Positions 16,917 to 26,429 of a DNA stretch of 64,000 bases are shown here, in pieces; within the stretch, counting starts at the first letter, position 1; each line of letters opens with the position of its first letter. The stretch lies in contig NZ_JAMXLE010000001.1 of NCBI RefSeq assembly GCF_024055895.1, forward strand, positions 372,001 to 436,000, written 5' to 3'. The notes below the pieces were generated by a model that was not told the DNA's origin, did no database searches, and saw only the letters and a list, made by a program, of their open reading frames with translations. The DNA comes from Rhizobium sp. L1K21 (GTDB lineage: Bacteria > Pseudomonadota > Alphaproteobacteria > Rhizobiales > Rhizobiaceae). The translations under genes were made by a program, and so were the position numbers.

Positions 16917-18376
16917 TGTATTTAGGACTTGATCTAGGCACCTCCGGTGTCAAAGCCATGCTGATCGATGGCAATCAACATGTGATTGCCACGGGCAACG
17001 CATCGCTTGATGTTTCGCGGCCCAAATCCGGCTGGTCGGAGCAAGCGCCTGCCGATTGGGTCCGGGCCACGAAAGAGGCGGTTGGGGCGATCAAGGCGCG
17101 CTTTGCAAAAGAGCTTGCTGGCGTCAAAGGCATTGGCCTTTCCGGCCATATGCATGGTGCGACACTTCTCGATGCTGCAGGTGAGGTTCTGCGGCCCTGC
17201 ATCATGTGGAATGATACGCGCTCGCATGCGGAAGCCGCGGCGCTGGATGCTGATCCGCGCTTCAGGGCGATCACCGGCAACATCGTGTTTCCCGGCTTCA
17301 CCGCGCCGAAACTTGCCTGGGTGAAGAACAACGAACCGGAGATTTTTGCCAAGGTCGCCAAGGTTCTGCTGCCAAAGGACTATCTGCGTTTCTGGCTGAC
17401 GGGCGAATATCTCTCCGAAATGTCGGATTCTGCCGGAACGGCTTGGCTCGATACCGGCGCGCGCAAATGGTCTTCGGACCTTTTGGCCGCCACCGATCTT
17501 GATCAGGGCCAGATGCCTGGGCTTGTCGAGGGGACCGAACAGGCGGGCATCCTGAAGGCGGAACTGGCTGGCGAATGGGGCATGGGGCAGGGCGTTGTTA
17601 TCGCTGGTGGTGCGGGTGACAATGCGGCCTCCGCTGTTGGCATGGGAACGGTGGCGGAAGGGGCGGCCTTTGCATCACTCGGCACATCGGGCGTGCTGTT
17701 TGCTGCCAATGCCAGCTATCTGCCGAACCCGGAAAGCGCGGTTCATGCGTTTTGCCATGCCTTGCCAGCCACCTGGCACCAGATGGGCGTGATCCTTTCG
17801 GCCACCGATGCCATGAACTGGCATTCCAACGTGACCGGCAAAAGTGCACAGCAGCTGACTGCCGAGGTGGGTGACAGCCTGAAGACACCAACGAGCGTTA
17901 CGTTTCTGCCCTATCTCTCCGGCGAGCGCACGCCGCACAATGATGCGTCCATTCGCGGCCTGTTTGCGGGTCTTGGGCATGAGTCAAACCGGGCTGTGCT
18001 GACGCAGGCGGTGATGGAAGGTGTTTCCTTTGCCTTTCGCGACAGTCTTGCAGCGCTGAAAGCGGCGGGGACTACGGTTTCGCGCGTGACCGCTATCGGT
18101 GGAGGTTCGCGCTCGCTTTACTGGCTGAAATCGCTGGCAACGGCCCTGAATGTGCCGGTCGATCTTCCCGCCGATGGTGATTTCGGTGCGGCCTTCGGGG
18201 CTGCCCGGCTGGGGCTGATTGCAGCGGAGGGGGCTGATCCCCTTTCTGTGTGCACACCACCGTCAACCGACAAGACGATCGAGCCCGACATGGCTTTGAC
18301 TGCGGCTTACGACGAGGCTTACCGGCGTTACCGCGCGCTTTACCCCGCCGTGCGCGACGCCTTGAAATCAAACTGA
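16913..18376 (+). CDS. xylB: Xylulokinase
   Basis: The kinase phosphorylates D-xylulose to xylulose 5-phosphate. Its 487 residues form a FGGY-family kinase: phosphate loop GLDLGTSGVKAML (4-16), the xylulokinase-specific GLSGHMHGATLLD and MWNDTRSHAEA, GGAGDNAASAVGMG, YLSGERTPHND, and the C-terminal adenine-binding AIGGGSRSLYWLKSLA. Length matches the family. The ATGA overlap with the upstream regulator and the 21-base gap to xylA make an operon lacI-xylB-xylA. Confidence 0.95.
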   Translation: MMYLGLDLGTSGVKAMLIDGNQHVIATGNASLDVSRPKSGWSEQAPADWVRATKEAVGAIKARFAKELAGVKGIGLSGHMHGATLLDAAGEVLRPCIMWNDTRSHAEAAALDADPRFRAITGNIVFPGFTAPKLAWVKNNEPEIFAKVAKVLLPKDYLRFWLTGEYLSEMSDSAGTAWLDTGARKWSSDLLAATDLDQGQMPGLVEGTEQAGILKAELAGEWGMGQGVVIAGGAGDNAASAVGMGTVAEGAAFASLGTSGVLFAANASYLPNPESAVHAFCHALPATWHQMGVILSATDAMNWHSNVTGKSAQQLTAEVGDSLKTPTSVTFLPYLSGERTPHNDASIRGLFAGLGHESNRAVLTQAVMEGVSFAFRDSLAALKAAGTTVSRVTAIGGGSRSLYWLKSLATALNVPVDLPADGDFGAAFGAARLGLIAAEGADPLSVCTPPSTDKTIEPDMALTAAYDEAYRRYRALYPAVRDALKSN

Positions 18377-18397
18377 TAACAACTGTGAGGACACCCT

Positions 18398-19708
18398 ATG
18401 AGCACCGGATTTTTCGGCGATATTTCCAACATCAAATATGAAGGGCCGGAGAGCACCAATCCGCTGGCCTACAGCCACTATGACCCCGACGAAATGGTGA
18501 TGGGCAAGCGGATGGAAGATCACCTGCGCTTTGCCGTTGCCTATTGGCATACATTCGTCTGGCCGGGCACCGACCCGTTCGGCGGCAACACGTTCGAGCG
18601 CCCCTGGTTTGGCGACAGCATGCAGGCCGCCAAGAGCAAGGCCGATGTGGCCTTTGAATTCTTCGATCTGCTGGGCGTTCCCTATTATTGCTTCCACGAT
18701 GCGGATGTGCGCCCGGAAGGCAAGAATTTTGCTGAGAGCAAGCGCAACCTGGAAGAAATCGTCGATTATTTTGCCGAGAAGCAGGCGGCCTCGAAGGTCA
18801 AGCTTCTGTGGGGTACAGCGAACATGTTCTCAAACCGCCGCTTCATGTCCGGTGCTGCCACCAATCCGGACCCGGACGTTTTTGCCTATGCCGCTGCAAC
18901 CGTGAAAAGCTGCATGGATGCAACGCTGAAGCTCGGCGGCGAGAACTATGTTCTCTGGGGTGGTCGCGAGGGCTATGAAACGCTGCTCAATACTGATCTT
19001 GGCCGCGAGATGGACCAGATGGGCCGCTTCCTCAACATGGTGGTCGAGTACAAGCACAAGATCGGTTTCAAGGGTACTGTGCTGATCGAGCCGAAGCCGC
19101 AGGAGCCTTCCAAGCATCAGTATGATTACGATGTCGCCACCGTCTATGGCTTCCTGCAGAAATACGGTCTGGAGAAGGACGTGAAGGTGAATATCGAGCA
19201 GGGTCATGCGATCCTGGCCGGACATTCCTTCGAGCATGAGCTGGCGCTTGCCCGCACGCTCGGCATTCTCGGTTCCATCGACATGAACCGCAACGACTAT
19301 CAGTCCGGTTGGGACACAGACCAGTTCCCCAACAATGTGCCGGAAGTGGCGCTGGCCTATTATCAGATCCTGCTCGATGGCGGGTTCAAGACCGGCGGCA
19401 CCAATTTCGATGCCAAGCTGCGTCGTCAGTCGCTCGATCCGCAGGATCTCCTGATGGCCCATATCGGCGGTATGGATGTTTGCGCACGCGGGCTGAAGGC
19501 TGCTGCCGCCATGCTGGAGGACAAAGCGCTGCTGGCACCACTCGAAACCCGCTATGCAGGCTGGGACGAACCCGAAGCCAAGAAGATGCTGGAAGGCGGT
19601 TATACGCTGGAGGAGATCGAAGCCCGTGTCCTCAAGGAAGATATCAACCCCGAGCCGCGCTCCGGCAAGCAGGAGCTTCTGGAAAATATCGTCAACCGTT
19701 ACGTTTGA
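18398..19708 (+). CDS. xylA: Xylose isomerase, class II
   Basis: It interconverts D-xylose and D-xylulose. The 436 residues, with the extended N-terminus ([17 protein letters not shown]), identify class II. Signatures include [10 protein letters not shown] (catalytic His), [11 protein letters not shown], the metal-binding [25 protein letters not shown] and [27 protein letters not shown] lies upstream of ATG 18398. No dedicated xylFGH transporter is adjacent, unless the ABC importer at 20957-24561 transports xylose; the intervening LacI regulator suggests a separate regulon. Confidence 0.96.
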   Translation: MSTGFFGDISNIKYEGPESTNPLAYSHYDPDEMVMGKRMEDHLRFAVAYWHTFVWPGTDPFGGNTFERPWFGDSMQAAKSKADVAFEFFDLLGVPYYCFHDADVRPEGKNFAESKRNLEEIVDYFAEKQAASKVKLLWGTANMFSNRRFMSGAATNPDPDVFAYAAATVKSCMDATLKLGGENYVLWGGREGYETLLNTDLGREMDQMGRFLNMVVEYKHKIGFKGTVLIEPKPQEPSKHQYDYDVATVYGFLQKYGLEKDVKVNIEQGHAILAGHSFEHELALARTLGILGSIDMNRNDYQSGWDTDQFPNNVPEVALAYYQILLDGGFKTGGTNFDAKLRRQSLDPQDLLMAHIGGMDVCARGLKAAAAMLEDKALLAPLETRYAGWDEPEAKKMLEGGYTLEEIEARVLKEDINPEPRSGKQELLENIVNRYV

Positions 19709-19766
19709 CGGTGGCAATCAATGCGTGGGCCGTGAAAGCGGCCTACGCTCCCCTGGGGCAGACGCC

Positions 19767-20789
19767 TCAGCGCAATGTCTTGGGCGGTCCGACCGAATTG
19801 CGCACCACGAGATCGGGCACCAGCAATATTTCGCTTTCGGGCGGCTCTCCGTCCGCAAGCAGGTCGAACAGCAGCGCCATGGCGCGCTTGCCGATAGCCG
19901 TTCGCGGCTGGCGTATGGTCGTCAGGGGCGGCGACATGAAGCCCGCCAGCGGAACATCGTCAAAACCAGTGACCGAATAATCGCGCGGAATGTTGTAGCC
20001 GCGCGCGTTCAGCCCGAGCAAAACGCCGATCGCCGTCTGGTCGTTGACGCACATGAAGGCGGTTGGAACCCGGTCTTCCATAAAGAGCTGTTCGAGTGCA
20101 AGACGCCCGCTTTCCACGGTGCCGTCGCCGGGCATCACAATGCGATTTTCAGAGCGTATGCCAGCCGCATTCATACCCGCTTCGAAGCCTTCCCGTCGGC
20201 GGCTATAGGCAAGGCGGGTGCGGGAATCGCCGATGAAGGCGATCTTTTCGTGGCCTTCCGCCAGCAGAAGGTCCACCACTTTTCGAGCGCCTGCGATATC
20301 ATCGACACCCACATAGGGAATGCCGCCATTGTGAACCGGCTCGAACACCCCGACGCTCGGCGGCAGGCGTGCCGTCATGGTCTGATGACCGAAGGGCAAC
20401 ACGCCGGTGAAGAGGATCAGCCCCGCCGCCTGATTGGAATTCAGGAATTTCAAATATTCCAGACCGCGCTGCGCATCATTTTGCGTGTGGCCGATCAGAA
20501 TGCCGTAGCCGCGTGCACGCGCCTCATTTTCAAGGCCGACAAGGATGTTGGAGAAATTCGGGTCGCCGATATCGGGCGCGACCACGAGGATCATGTTCGA
20601 CCGGCCCAGCCGCAGGCTGCGCGCCATGGCGTTGGTCGTATAGCCGGTAATCGCAATCGCCTGATTGACTTTCAGCCGTGTGGAACTGGCGACCTTTTCC
20701 GGCGTGTGGATGGCCCGAGAGACTGTCGCAATGGAAACCTCGGCAATGCGTGCGACATCTTCAATGGTTGCGGGCGTAGGATTCGACAC
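19767..20789 (-). CDS. LacI-family repressor of the divergent sugar ABC operon
   Basis: The 340-residue protein has a LacI HTH (ATIEDVARIAEVSIATVSRAIH, residues 7-28) with hinge helix SLRLGRSNMILVVAPDIGDPNFSNIL and a ribose-binding-like effector domain. It resembles the CytR/PurR-type group. It is divergent from the ABC importer; the intergenic region contains two adjacent ATGTAAA-CC/GG-TTTACAT palindromes forming one perfect 18-bp inverted repeat. The gene converges with xylA. The effector is presumably the imported sugar. Confidence 0.9.
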   Translation of the reverse strand: MSNPTPATIEDVARIAEVSIATVSRAIHTPEKVASSTRLKVNQAIAITGYTTNAMARSLRLGRSNMILVVAPDIGDPNFSNILVGLENEARARGYGILIGHTQNDAQRGLEYLKFLNSNQAAGLILFTGVLPFGHQTMTARLPPSVGVFEPVHNGGIPYVGVDDIAGARKVVDLLLAEGHEKIAFIGDSRTRLAYSRRREGFEAGMNAAGIRSENRIVMPGDGTVESGRLALEQLFMEDRVPTAFMCVNDQTAIGVLLGLNARGYNIPRDYSVTGFDDVPLAGFMSPPLTTIRQPRTAIGKRAMALLFDLLADGEPPESEILLVPDLVVRNSVGPPKTLR

Positions 20790-20881
20790 GTTTCTTGGGC
20801 CTCAGGTCTCATGCTCGCAGGACGTTACACAGTCTTTCGTGCAGGTCAAATGTCGAGCGCGTGAAATCCTTGAATAACCGA

Positions 20882-20922
20882 CTATGTAAACCTTTACATC
20901 GCTCATGTAAAGGTTTACATAG
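20882..20922. promoter_or_regulatory. Double LacI-type operator, perfect 18-bp inverted repeat
   Basis: The arms CTATGTAAACCTTTACAT (20882-20899) and ATGTAAAGGTTTACATAG (20905-20922) are exact reverse complements around a 5-base spacer. Each arm is itself a near-palindrome ATGTAAA-N2-TTTACAT, so there are two operator sites with centres 21 bp (two helical turns) apart. The site lies between the lacI ATG (20789) and the ABC gene start (20957). Confidence 0.82.
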
Positions 20923-20956
20923 CTCAATAAGCGGCGGTGACCGCAGGGAGGAAATG

Positions 20957-22480
20957 ATGGAATTCGACGACGCCGGGACGGCTCCGGTGGTTCTTGCTGC
21001 CAATCGGGTGAGCAAGTTCTTCAATGGCGTGCAGGTTCTTTTCAGCGTGAACTTCGATTTGCGGGCGGGCGAAATTCATGCGCTTGTCGGCGAAAACGGT
21101 GCGGGCAAGTCGACCTTCGTCAAGATCATGTCCGGCTTTGAACAGCCAAGCTCCGGTGAAATTCTTCTGGATGGCAAGCCTGTGAAACTGCCACCCAATG
21201 GTGCAGCCGAAGCGCTCGGCATTGTCATCATCCATCAGGAATTCAATCTCGCCGAACATCTCACCGTCACCGAAAGCCTTTTCCTCGGTCGCGAGCTGAC
21301 ACGGTTCGGCGTTCTGGACCGCAGGACAATGCGGTCTGAGACGCGGCGGGTGCTCGATTCGCTCGGCGCCAGAATCGACGAAAACGCGCCGATCAGTTCA
21401 CTGTCTGTGGCTGACCGTCAGATGGTCGAAATTGCCAAGGCGATTTCCAAGGATGCCCGCGTTATCTTCATGGACGAGCCGACGGCGGTGCTTTCGACCG
21501 AGGAAACGGCTGTTCTCTTCGAGCAGGTGCGCCGGTTGCGCGACAAGGGAACGAGCTTTGTTTTCGTGTCGCACAAGCTGAACGAAGTGCTGGAACTGAC
21601 CGACCGCGTGACTGTCTTGAGAGACGGGCAGTGGGTGAAAACCGCACCGACCTCCATGCTGGACGGCGAGTCCATTGCCCAGCTCATGGTTGGCCGTGAA
21701 CTGTCCAGCCTCTATCCGGCAAAAACGGAGCCGGATGTGGACGAAGAGGTCGTTCTGTCTGCAGCAGGCATTACCACCGGCTTTGTGCGCGATGCGAGCT
21801 TTGAGGTGCGGCGCGGCGAGATTATCGGGTTTTCGGGGCTTGTGGGTTCAGGGCGAACCGAGCTGATGGAGGCCGTTGCGGGCTTGCGGCCACGGCTTTC
21901 CGGCGAGGTTCGCATTCACGGCACGCAGATGCCCGCAGGCGATGTGCAGGCGACCAATGCGGCAGGACTTGCCTATATGACCAAAGATCGCAAGTCCAAG
22001 GGTCTGCTTTTGAACTCCAAAATGATGACGAACCTGACCTTGCAGTCGCTCGACCAGCATGGCCGTTATGGCTATCTCAGTGTGGCCAGCGAAGAGCGTG
22101 CTCTGGAGCGGGCACGCAAGCGGTTCGATATTCGTGTGCGTGATCGCCGCGTGGTGGCGGGTCGCATGTCGGGCGGAAACCAGCAGAAGCTGCTGCTGGC
22201 CAAGGTGATGGAAACCGAACCGCAGATCATCATCATCGATGAGCCGACGCGCGGCATCGATGTCGGCACCAAGCAGCAGATTTATCATTTCATTTCGGCA
22301 CTTGCCCGCGGCGGCAAGTCCATCATCGTGGTCTCGTCGGAGCTTCCCGAAGTGATCGGTCTCTGCTCGCGCGTTGGCGTGATGCGCGAGGGCCGCATCG
22401 TGGGCTGGCTCGAGGGCGAAGAGATCAACGAACAGGAAATCATGCGTTATTCGGCGGGCCTGAAACAGATGGCGAGCTGA
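20957..22480 (+). CDS. Sugar ABC transporter ATP-binding protein (RbsA/MglA type)
   Basis: The 507-residue protein has two fused nucleotide-binding domains, as in carbohydrate uptake transporter class 2. Domain 1 has Walker A GENGAGKST, signature LSVADRQ and Walker B VIFMDEPT. Domain 2 has a degenerate Walker A (GLVGSGRTE), signature MSGGNQQK and Walker B IIIIDEPT. ATG 20957 lies 5 bases after AGGGAGG; an ATG three bases earlier is too close to it. It heads the operon ATPase-permease-binding protein-isomerase and is repressed, presumably, from the double operator 35-75 bases upstream. Confidence 0.94.
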   Translation: MEFDDAGTAPVVLAANRVSKFFNGVQVLFSVNFDLRAGEIHALVGENGAGKSTFVKIMSGFEQPSSGEILLDGKPVKLPPNGAAEALGIVIIHQEFNLAEHLTVTESLFLGRELTRFGVLDRRTMRSETRRVLDSLGARIDENAPISSLSVADRQMVEIAKAISKDARVIFMDEPTAVLSTEETAVLFEQVRRLRDKGTSFVFVSHKLNEVLELTDRVTVLRDGQWVKTAPTSMLDGESIAQLMVGRELSSLYPAKTEPDVDEEVVLSAAGITTGFVRDASFEVRRGEIIGFSGLVGSGRTELMEAVAGLRPRLSGEVRIHGTQMPAGDVQATNAAGLAYMTKDRKSKGLLLNSKMMTNLTLQSLDQHGRYGYLSVASEERALERARKRFDIRVRDRRVVAGRMSGGNQQKLLLAKVMETEPQIIIIDEPTRGIDVGTKQQIYHFISALARGGKSIIVVSSELPEVIGLCSRVGVMREGRIVGWLEGEEINEQEIMRYSAGLKQMAS

Positions 22481-22541
22481 CCGGCCACGCGTTCCTTGAA
22501 GAAACGCGGGCTGGAGATCAATAGGGGGATTGGCCTTGGAC

Positions 22542-23552
22542 ATGGGTTCAGAAAAAATGGAACAGGAGACGACAGCGTCCCGCTCGTTCTGGAGCGACAT
22601 CGATATGCGCGCGGTTGCGCCGTTCATTGCGCTTCTTTTGCTTTTGATTGTCGGAGCGCTCGCAAATCCGAACTTCATCAGCATCACCAACCTTTCGAAC
22701 GTGGCGACACGCAGCGCTTTCATTGCGATCATCGCGGTGGGCGCGACCTTTGTCATCTCATCGGGTGATCTCGATCTTTCGGTGGGCTCCATGCTCGCCT
22801 TTGTTGCAAGTCTCATGATCCTGTTCATGAATTCCGGGGTGATTGCCGATCCGCTTTTGATGCTTCTGGCAGCGGTTCTGTTTGCGACGGTGGCGGGCAC
22901 GCTTTGCGGATTGTTCAACGGGCTTATTACGACTGTCGGCAAGATTGAGCCGTTCATTGCAACGCTCGGCACGATGGGAATTTATCGCGGCCTGACGATC
23001 TGGCTGGCCGAAGGTGGCGCCATTACGCTGCGGTCTCCGGATATCCAGGAGATTTACGGGCCGGTCTATTTCGGCAGCATTCTCGGCGTGCCGGTTCCAA
23101 TCGTCTGCATCCTGGCCGTTACGCTGGTTGCCGCCTTTGTTCTCTATCGCACGCGCTATGGTCGGCATGTGGTGGCGGTTGGCTCGAACCGCGATGTGGC
23201 GCGCTATTCGGGCATTAACGTCGACAAGGTGCGCACCATTGCCTTCATGGCGCAGGGCCTGTGTGTGGCGATTGCGGTGCTGCTTTACGTGCCGCGTCTC
23301 GGTTCCACATCGGCCACGACCGGTATTCTCTGGGAGCTGCAGGCGATTACCGCCGTGGTTGTTGGTGGCACGGCGCTGAAAGGCGGTGCTGGCCGGGTGT
23401 GGGGTACGATCTGCGGCGCGTTCATCCTCGAGCTCGTCGGCAATATCATGCTGCTTTCCAACTTCATCAGCGAATATCTGATCGCCACCATTCAGGGGTC
23501 GATCATCATCATTGCGATGCTCGTACAGCGGACGCTGACGCGCAAATCGTGA
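22542..23552 (+). CDS. Sugar ABC transporter permease (RbsC type)
   Basis: The 336-residue BPD_transp_2 permease has about eight to ten hydrophobic helices, with the family motif VISSGDLDLSVGSMLAF early and GGTALKGGAGRVWGTICGAF near the C-terminus (the EAA-like loop contacting the ATPase). Start choice is uncertain: TTG codons at 22530 and 22536 are also in frame behind a GGGGGA stretch, whereas ATG 22542 is further from it. It forms the membrane dimer with the ATPase encoded directly upstream. Confidence 0.92.
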   Translation: MGSEKMEQETTASRSFWSDIDMRAVAPFIALLLLLIVGALANPNFISITNLSNVATRSAFIAIIAVGATFVISSGDLDLSVGSMLAFVASLMILFMNSGVIADPLLMLLAAVLFATVAGTLCGLFNGLITTVGKIEPFIATLGTMGIYRGLTIWLAEGGAITLRSPDIQEIYGPVYFGSILGVPVPIVCILAVTLVAAFVLYRTRYGRHVVAVGSNRDVARYSGINVDKVRTIAFMAQGLCVAIAVLLYVPRLGSTSATTGILWELQAITAVVVGGTALKGGAGRVWGTICGAFILELVGNIMLLSNFISEYLIATIQGSIIIIAMLVQRTLTRKS

Positions 23553-23616
23553 GCGAATGCCGGGTAAAAGGGGCCCCGGTTACTGGAGGAAGCCTCTTAA
23601 ATTCAGGGAGTGAACT

Positions 23617-24561
23617 ATGATCAAGAAACTCTTGACGACGGCCGTGGTTGCTGTCGGTGTCGCGGGCGGCGCTTATGCCCAGGAGGCCAAGACCATCGGC
23701 GTCTCCATTCCGGCTGCCGACCATGGCTGGACTGCCGGTGTCGTCTATCACGCCGAGCGCGTGGCAGGCCTCATCAAGGCTGAATATCCGGACGCCAATG
23801 TGATTGTGAAAACTTCACCGGATCCGGCAAGCCAGGCCAATGCCATTCAGGATCTGGCCGTGCAGGGGCTCGATGCGCTGGTGATTTTGCCGACCGATCC
23901 GGATCCGCTGGTCAACGCCATCAAGCAGGTGAAGGACAAGGGAACGTTCGTGACCATCGTTGACCGCGCGCCGAGCGTGAACGACGATTCCGTGCGCGAT
24001 CTCTATGTGGCCGGCAACAATCCGGCGCTTGGCGAAGTGGCAGGCGAATATATCAAGGCCAATACGCCCGATGCCAAGGTTGTCGTGATCCGCGGTCTGC
24101 CGATCCCGATCGACCAGCAGCGCCAGGACGGTTTTGACAAGGGTATTGAAGGCTCCAACATCGAAGTGCTGGACCGCCAGTATGGCAACTGGAACCGCGA
24201 CGACGCTTTCAAGGTCATGCAGGACTTCCTGACGAAGTATAACCAGATCGATGTTGTCTGGTGCCAGGATGACGACATGGCTGTTGGAGTGCTGCAGGCG
24301 ATTGAACAATCTGGCCGCACGGATATCAAATATGTCATCGGCGGTGCCGGTTCGAAGGACATGATCAAGCGCGTCATGGACGGCGACAAGATGATCCCGG
24401 TTGATGTTCTTTATCCACCGGCAATGGTTGGCACGGCCATGCAGCTGACGGCTGCTGCACTCTACTCGCAGGTTCCGGTTGCTGGCACCTATACGCTCGA
24501 TGCGACGCTGGTCACGCCTGAGAACGCGGAAAACTACTACTTCCCCGATTCTCCGTTCTGA
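23617..24561 (+). CDS. Periplasmic sugar-binding protein of the ABC importer
   Basis: The 314-residue protein has a clear signal peptide (MIKKLLTTAVVAVGVAGGAYA, cleaved before QEA) and a type I periplasmic-binding fold (TIGVSIPAADHGWTAGVVYHAE, LVILPTDPDPLVNAIK, VVVIRGLPIPIDQQRQDGF). The aromatic and Asp residues in DRQYGNWNRDDAF and WCQDDDMAVG line the usual hexose/pentose pocket. The substrate cannot be named. Rhizobial homologues are often near Gfo/Idh/MocA dehydrogenases, as here. Confidence 0.9.
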   Translation: MIKKLLTTAVVAVGVAGGAYAQEAKTIGVSIPAADHGWTAGVVYHAERVAGLIKAEYPDANVIVKTSPDPASQANAIQDLAVQGLDALVILPTDPDPLVNAIKQVKDKGTFVTIVDRAPSVNDDSVRDLYVAGNNPALGEVAGEYIKANTPDAKVVVIRGLPIPIDQQRQDGFDKGIEGSNIEVLDRQYGNWNRDDAFKVMQDFLTKYNQIDVVWCQDDDMAVGVLQAIEQSGRTDIKYVIGGAGSKDMIKRVMDGDKMIPVDVLYPPAMVGTAMQLTAAALYSQVPVAGTYTLDATLVTPENAENYYFPDSPF

Positions 24562-24638
24562 TCCGATTCAGGTTCTTGAAAAAACAGTCTGCCCGCCTGC
24601 CGGGCAGACTTTCAAAAACAAATTTTGGAGGAAACACG

Positions 24639-25691
24639 ATGCGGACCATTAAAGGGCCGGGCATTTTTCTGGCACAGTTTGCAGGCGATGATGCGCCATT
24701 CAATTCGTGGGATTCGATCACCAAATGGGCAGCCGACTGCGGTTATGCAGGCGTGCAGATACCCACCTGGGACGGTCGCCTGTTCGATCTGGAAAAGGCC
24801 GCATCCTCGAAAGATTATTGCGATGAGATCGCCGGCGTGGCCAAGGCCAACGGTGTTGTCATTACTGAGCTTTCCACCCATTTGCAGGGGCAGCTGGTGG
24901 CTGTGCATCCGGCCTATGACGAACCGTTTGACGGCTTTGCCGCCGAACAGGTGCGCGGCAACCCGAAGGCGCGTCAGGAATGGGCGGTCGATCAGGTCAA
25001 AAAGGCGCTGACGGCATCGAAGAACCTCGGTCTCACGGAAATGGCGAGCTTTTCCGGTGCGCTTTGCTGGCCGTTCCTCTATCCGTGGCCGCAGCGCCCG
25101 CAGGGTCTTGCCGAAACGGCGTTCGACGAGTTGGCGCGTCGCTGGACGCCCATTCTCAATCACGCGGATTCCTGCGGTGTGGACGTCTGCTACGAAATCC
25201 ATCCGGGCGAAGACCTGCATGACGGGGTGACATTCGAGATGTTCCTTGAGCGGGTGAAAAACCATCCGCGCGCCAACATGCTCTATGATCCCTCGCACTA
25301 TGTGCTGCAGTGCCTCGATTATATCGATCACATCGATATCTATCACGAGCGCATCAAGATGTTCCACGTCAAGGACGCCGAGTTCAACCCGACGGGTCGG
25401 CAGGGCGTTTACGGTGGGTTCCAGTCCTGGGTTGACCGGGCCGGACGGTTCCGCTCGCTGGGCGACGGGCAGGTGGATTTCGGCGCGATTTTCTCAAAAC
25501 TGACAGCTTACGACTTTGACGGCTGGGCTGTTGTGGAATGGGAATGCTGCCTGAAGCACCCTGAAGATGGCGCGCGCGAAGGCTCACAATTCGTGAAGGA
25601 CCACATTATCCGGGTCACGGAAAAAGCCTTTGACGACTTTGCAGGCGGCGGTGCGGACGAAGCCGCAAACCGCCGCATGCTGGGCATCTAG
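24639..25691 (+). CDS. Sugar phosphate isomerase/epimerase, xylose isomerase-like TIM barrel
   Basis: The 350-residue protein belongs to the AP_endonuc_2 superfamily of metal-dependent isomerases, epimerases and dehydratases. Metal ligands of the barrel are visible in YEIHPGEDLHDG, YDPSHYVLQ, KMFHVKDAE and the C-terminal VVEWECC. ATG 24639 follows GGAGG by seven bases; a longer in-frame ATG at 24576 lacks a site. It is the last gene of the importer operon and probably acts on the imported sugar or on its oxidised form made by the dehydrogenase encoded at 26606. A hairpin follows the stop. Confidence 0.85.
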   Translation: MRTIKGPGIFLAQFAGDDAPFNSWDSITKWAADCGYAGVQIPTWDGRLFDLEKAASSKDYCDEIAGVAKANGVVITELSTHLQGQLVAVHPAYDEPFDGFAAEQVRGNPKARQEWAVDQVKKALTASKNLGLTEMASFSGALCWPFLYPWPQRPQGLAETAFDELARRWTPILNHADSCGVDVCYEIHPGEDLHDGVTFEMFLERVKNHPRANMLYDPSHYVLQCLDYIDHIDIYHERIKMFHVKDAEFNPTGRQGVYGGFQSWVDRAGRFRSLGDGQVDFGAIFSKLTAYDFDGWAVVEWECCLKHPEDGAREGSQFVKDHIIRVTEKAFDDFAGGGADEAANRRMLGI

Positions 25692-25729
25692 AACGTTTCG
25701 GGTGAAAACTGTATCACCCGAAACGTTCT
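25690..25729 (+). terminator. Strong hairpin at the 3' end of the sugar ABC operon
   Basis: AGAACGTTTCGGGTGA (25690-25705) and TCACCCGAAACGTTCT (25714-25729) are perfect 16-bp arms around AAACTGTA. The left arm begins at the stop codon. The following tract TATTTGTTGTT is only moderately T-rich, so it may equally be the first hairpin of the repeat at 25728-25790 or protect the mRNA end. Confidence 0.6.
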
Positions 25730-25790
25730 ATCTATTTGTTGTTGCCGCATTGTCCGACGCCAAAGCGAACACGCTTTGGCTGGAAATGCT
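25728..25790. repeat. 63-bp structured intergenic repeat, copy 2
   Basis: See 8186-8248: 54 of 63 identical positions. The hairpin GCCAAAGCG-AACA-CGCTTTGGC (25759-25780) is perfect here. The element ends directly before the stop of the minus-strand acetyltransferase at 25791. Confidence 0.75.
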
Positions 25791-26429
25791 CTAAGCCAGT
25801 TGCTCCAACTCGGAAAGATCGGCGCGTTCGAGGATTTCGAAATGCTGTTCGATCTCTTCCGCGGGCCAGTTCCACCAGGCGATTTCAAGGAGCCGGCTGA
25901 CGATATTGGGTTCGAAGCGCATGCGAATGACGCCCGCGGGGTTGCCACCGGCAATGGCATAGGGGGCAATGTCGCGGGTGACGACCGACCCGGCGGCAAT
26001 GATGGCGCCATCGCCGATGGTGACGCCCGGCATGACGGTCACATTGTGGCCGAGCCAGACGTCGTTGCCGATGATGGTGTCCTTGAAGGGCAGGTCAGGA
26101 TAGCCGCCGGTTTCGGCCAGGTTGAAACTGCGGAACGGATAGGTGGAAAATCCCGCCATCGGATGATTGGCGGAACTGGTGATGAAGAAGCTGCCGCGGG
26201 CGATCTGGACGAATTTGCCGATTTTGATCGTGTCGCGACTGAATGGGTAAAGATAGGGCGCAAGGATGGAGGCCGTTTCCTCCACCTTTCCCGAATGGGT
26301 GAAATAGCTGAAGGCACCGATTTCCATGCAGGGATGGTCAATGGCGTTTTTCAGCTGGACGGTTTCGGTGAAGACGCTGCCATCCGGCAGCATGATGGGA
26401 TGAACGGCATCGGGGTTGAGCAAATGCAT
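25791..26429 (-). CDS. CatB-related (Vat/xenobiotic type) O-acetyltransferase
   Basis: The 212-residue protein has the left-handed beta-helix hexapeptide pattern (VTIGDGAIIAAGSVVTRDIAPYAIAGGNPAGVIRMRF) and the catalytic-His region VWLGHNVTVMPG of the CatB/VatA family. The N-terminus MEIGAFSYFTHSGKV agrees. ATG 26429 has GAGAGG seven bases upstream; a longer frame to 26591 is untranslated-looking. The family includes antibiotic acetyltransferases but most chromosomal members act on sugars or are uncharacterised, so resistance should not be inferred. It is divergent from the dehydrogenase at 26606. Confidence 0.85.
   Translation of the reverse strand: MHLLNPDAVHPIMLPDGSVFTETVQLKNAIDHPCMEIGAFSYFTHSGKVEETASILAPYLYPFSRDTIKIGKFVQIARGSFFITSSANHPMAGFSTYPFRSFNLAETGGYPDLPFKDTIIGNDVWLGHNVTVMPGVTIGDGAIIAAGSVVTRDIAPYAIAGGNPAGVIRMRFEPNIVSRLLEIAWWNWPAEEIEQHFEILERADLSELEQLA

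Noticed and set aside
25791-26429. Possible chloramphenicol or streptogramin resistance gene (CatB/Vat family)
   Set aside because: Chromosomal, no mobile context, and sits among sugar genes; family membership alone does not show resistance.
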